Assembly (NCBI GenBank): GCA_947177435.1
Contig: CAMWUM010000125.1
Location: 1 to 6,044, forward strand
Source of the DNA: an uncultured Muribaculaceae bacterium
Lineage (GTDB): Bacteria > Bacteroidota > Bacteroidia > Bacteroidales > Muribaculaceae
DNA length: 6,044 nt
Direction: 5' to 3'
Part shown: positions 4,557 to 6,044 of the stretch, piece by piece
Layout: every line of letters starts with the position of its first letter
Numbering within the stretch: the stretch's first letter is position 1
Notes under the pieces: model-generated
The model's database searches: none
What the model was told of the DNA's origin: nothing
What the model saw: only the letters and a program-made list of their open reading frames with translations
Made by a program: the position numbers and the translations under genes

Positions 4557-5744
4557 TTATTTGCCTACAAGAGTGTGTGCAAGCGCGCGGGCAGACGCAA
4601 GAGCGTCAGCGTCGGGAGAATGCTTGATGGTGATGGGTTCGACAGACTGTTCGGTGGGAGTGCTCTCAAAAGCAGCCGTCATAGCCTTAACTGCACGCGG
4701 AGCCCAAGTGTGCGAACCCACGAGAGCCACGCGGCGATTGGGAATGCTGCGCGCGGCTATGGCATCGACCACGGTGGCCATAGGCGGGAACAGTCCGTCG
4801 GAATATGTCGGGGCGGCAAGCACCAGATGGCGATGGCGGAATACGTCAGCCAAAATATAGCTCAAATCCGACACGGAGGCGTTGTGCATTGAGATGTTGC
4901 GCACGCCTGCTTCGGCCAGTCCCTCGGCTACGGCTTCGGCCATGCGTTCTGTGTTGCCGTACATCGAGCCGTATACAATGGTAGCGCCTTCGTCGAGCGG
5001 TTCGTAGCGACTAAGTTTGTCATACAGGTCAACCACGCGGCTTAGGTGCTCACGCCAAACGGGGCCGTGAGTCGGACATACCGTGTCAAATTCTGCTCCG
5101 GCCAGGCGGGCAATGGCCTTCTGCACAAACCTGCCGTATTTGCCCACGATGCTGCTGTAATAACGTACCATCTCAGGAAAATAAGGCTCGGCATCCATCT
5201 CCGTGTCAACCACCGCGCCGTTGAGAGCGCCGAAGCATCCGAATGCGTCGCCTGTGAAGAGTGTTTTTTCCTCTTTAAGCAGTGTCATCATCGTCTCGGG
5301 CCAGTGCACCAGGGGCGTAAGGAAAAACTGCAAGGTGACGTCGCCGAGCGATAACTCCTCGCCGTCCTTGATTGCGATTGTGTGGTCCGCTACCCCGTAA
5401 TAGCCTTTAACCATGGCCAGCGTCTGGTTGTTGCCGACAATCTGCAGGCCGGGAAACGCATGCAACAGCAACGCTATTGAACCCGAGTGGTCAGGTTCCA
5501 TGTGATTGATTACCAAATAATCCGGCTGGCGGTCGCCAAGCGTCTCGCGGATGTAGGCGATCTGGCTGAGCGCATGGCTCACCTCCACGCCATCGATAAT
5601 CGCAGCCTTTTCGCTTCCGACCACGAGATAAGAATTGTAGCTCACGCCCATGGGAATTGGCCACATCGCCTCGAATTTGGCGGTGGCGCGGTCGTTGACG
5701 CCAATATAGTAGATCTTGTCAGAAATTCGCTTGTTCATAGTCAT
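4557..5744 (-). CDS. Flavodiiron protein (FprA-type oxygen/NO reductase)
   Basis: Flavodiiron proteins reduce O2 to water and/or NO to N2O in the cytoplasm of anaerobes, taking electrons from rubredoxin or a similar donor. The 395 residues are the class A length, with no fused rubredoxin. The N-terminal metallo-beta-lactamase domain (about 1-250) carries all seven diiron ligands: His81, Glu83, Asp85 and His86 in NHMEPDHSG, His147 in LVHWPE, Asp166 in FTGDAFG and His226 in THGPVW. The C-terminal flavodoxin domain (about 253-395) has the FMN phosphate loop GSMYGNTE (259-266), APTYSDGLFPP (311-321) and GSHTWAP (343-349). ATG codons occur at 5744 and 5738; the first is chosen by length, but the second is equally plausible. 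It lies 57 nt downstream of uvrB and 1 nt upstream of the phosphatase. Choice between O2 and NO cannot be read from sequence. Confidence 0.95.
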   Translation of the reverse strand: MTMNKRISDKIYYIGVNDRATAKFEAMWPIPMGVSYNSYLVVGSEKAAIIDGVEVSHALSQIAYIRETLGDRQPDYLVINHMEPDHSGSIALLLHAFPGLQIVGNNQTLAMVKGYYGVADHTIAIKDGEELSLGDVTLQFFLTPLVHWPETMMTLLKEEKTLFTGDAFGCFGALNGAVVDTEMDAEPYFPEMVRYYSSIVGKYGRFVQKAIARLAGAEFDTVCPTHGPVWREHLSRVVDLYDKLSRYEPLDEGATIVYGSMYGNTERMAEAVAEGLAEAGVRNISMHNASVSDLSYILADVFRHRHLVLAAPTYSDGLFPPMATVVDAIAARSIPNRRVALVGSHTWAPRAVKAMTAAFESTPTEQSVEPITIKHSPDADALASARALAHTLVGK

Positions 5745-5764
5745 TATAAATAAATAGTCGTTTT

Positions 5765-5772
5765 AAAATATA
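5765..5772 (-). promoter_or_regulatory. Weak candidate -7 element for the flavodiiron-phosphatase operon
   Basis: On the minus strand 5772-5765 reads TATATTTT, one base off TAnnTTTG, and sits 20 nt before the first ATG, the same geometry as the thiD and umuD promoters. No -33 TTTG is found at 19-20 nt spacing. The gene could instead be read through from uvrB. Confidence 0.35.
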
Positions 5773-5773
5773 A

Positions 5774-5786
5774 CAACCCGTGGTTG
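5774..5786 (-). terminator. Weak possible terminator after uvrB
   Basis: On the minus strand CAACC-ACG-GGTTG forms a perfect 5-bp stem with a 3-nt loop, 15 nt after the uvrB stop, followed by the T-rich TTATATTTT. The stem is short, so termination would be partial at best. The T-rich tail coincides with the candidate -7 element of the next gene. Confidence 0.3.
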
Positions 5787-5801
5787 AATTGTGCTCACTC
5801 G

Positions 5802-6044
5802 TCAGGCCTCAGACTCCAGTTTTTGTTCAAGTTTGATGATTTCGTCGCGGAGGCGAGCTGCTTCGATGAACTCCATGTCCTTGGCGGCGCGCATCATTTG
5901 AGAACGCAGATTCTCGACGTGCTTGCGCATCTGGTTGGCGTCCATGTATGCGATTACGGGATCGGCCGCGATGTCGACAGACTGCGAGAACTCCTCGCCG
6001 AACGCATACTTGGTCTTTCCCTGCTGGCGCTTCTCCTTGGCGTT
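5802..6044 (-). CDS. uvrB: UvrABC system protein B, C-terminal part (runs off the right edge)
   Basis: Translating the minus strand from 6044 gives 80 residues to a TGA at 5804-5802, with no start in the window. The end has the UVR domain pattern: LRSQMMRAAKDMEFIEAARL (residues 46-65 of the fragment), then RDEIIKLEQKL, the C-terminal coiled coil by which UvrB contacts UvrC. Just before it, DIAADPVIAYM (24-34) resembles the linker before the UVR domain in Bacteroidetes UvrB. UvrB is the damage-verifying helicase-like subunit of nucleotide excision repair. The UVR motif also occurs in UvrC and some Clp-associated proteins, but a UVR domain ending the protein directly after this linker fits UvrB best. 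The helicase motifs lie outside the window. Confidence 0.85.
   Translation of the reverse strand, partial: NAKEKRQQGKTKYAFGEEFSQSVDIAADPVIAYMDANQMRKHVENLRSQMMRAAKDMEFIEAARLRDEIIKLEQKLESEA

Noticed and set aside
1..6044. tRNA, rRNA, CRISPR, IS element or phage content
   Set aside because: No cloverleaf-like, regularly spaced repeat, transposase or terminal-repeat pattern was seen; nearly all sequence is accounted for by the conserved genes.

Overview
The window reads as chromosomal DNA from an anaerobic Bacteroidota, most likely a Bacteroidales gut commensal. Three observations point there. Two genes start 18-21 nt after a perfect Bacteroidetes -7 element (TAnnTTTG), one of them with a correctly spaced -33 TTTG. 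Most genes lack an obvious Shine-Dalgarno sequence. The thiamine, UmuDC and UvrB proteins resemble Bacteroides-type family members as I remember them. A family such as Muribaculaceae would fit the moderately GC-rich coding sequence, but that is inference.

Layout: two blocks converge near 2.3 kb. On the + strand (1-2302) is a compact thiamine operon: thiD (HMP/HMP-P kinase), thiS (sulfur carrier) and a 402-residue protein that fuses an N-terminal TenI-like barrel to a C-terminal thiamine phosphate synthase (ThiE). The genes are 2 nt apart (thiD/thiS) or overlap by 11 nt (thiS/tenI-thiE). The operon starts from a canonical promoter with a very short leader and no visible TPP riboswitch. ThiC, ThiG, ThiH and ThiF are not encoded here, so the thiazole and pyrimidine branches must be completed elsewhere.

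On the - strand, reading from right to left, are the 3' end of uvrB (nucleotide excision repair, cut by the window edge), a flavodiiron protein (oxygen/NO reduction), a low-molecular-weight protein tyrosine phosphatase coupled to it with a 1-nt gap, and umuD-umuC (a polymerase V-type translesion polymerase and its self-cleaving partner). Together they suggest a DNA-damage and oxidative-stress neighbourhood. The umuC stop lies inside the end of tenI-thiE, giving a 24-nt tail-to-tail overlap with no room for a conventional terminator.

Every stretch longer than about 125 bases is occupied by a gene. I saw no tRNA, rRNA, CRISPR array, IS element or phage gene. I found no clearly new system. The points most worth checking are the TenI-ThiE fusion, the umuDC promoter with its symmetric and direct repeats, the absent riboswitch, and several strong hairpins inside coding sequence.
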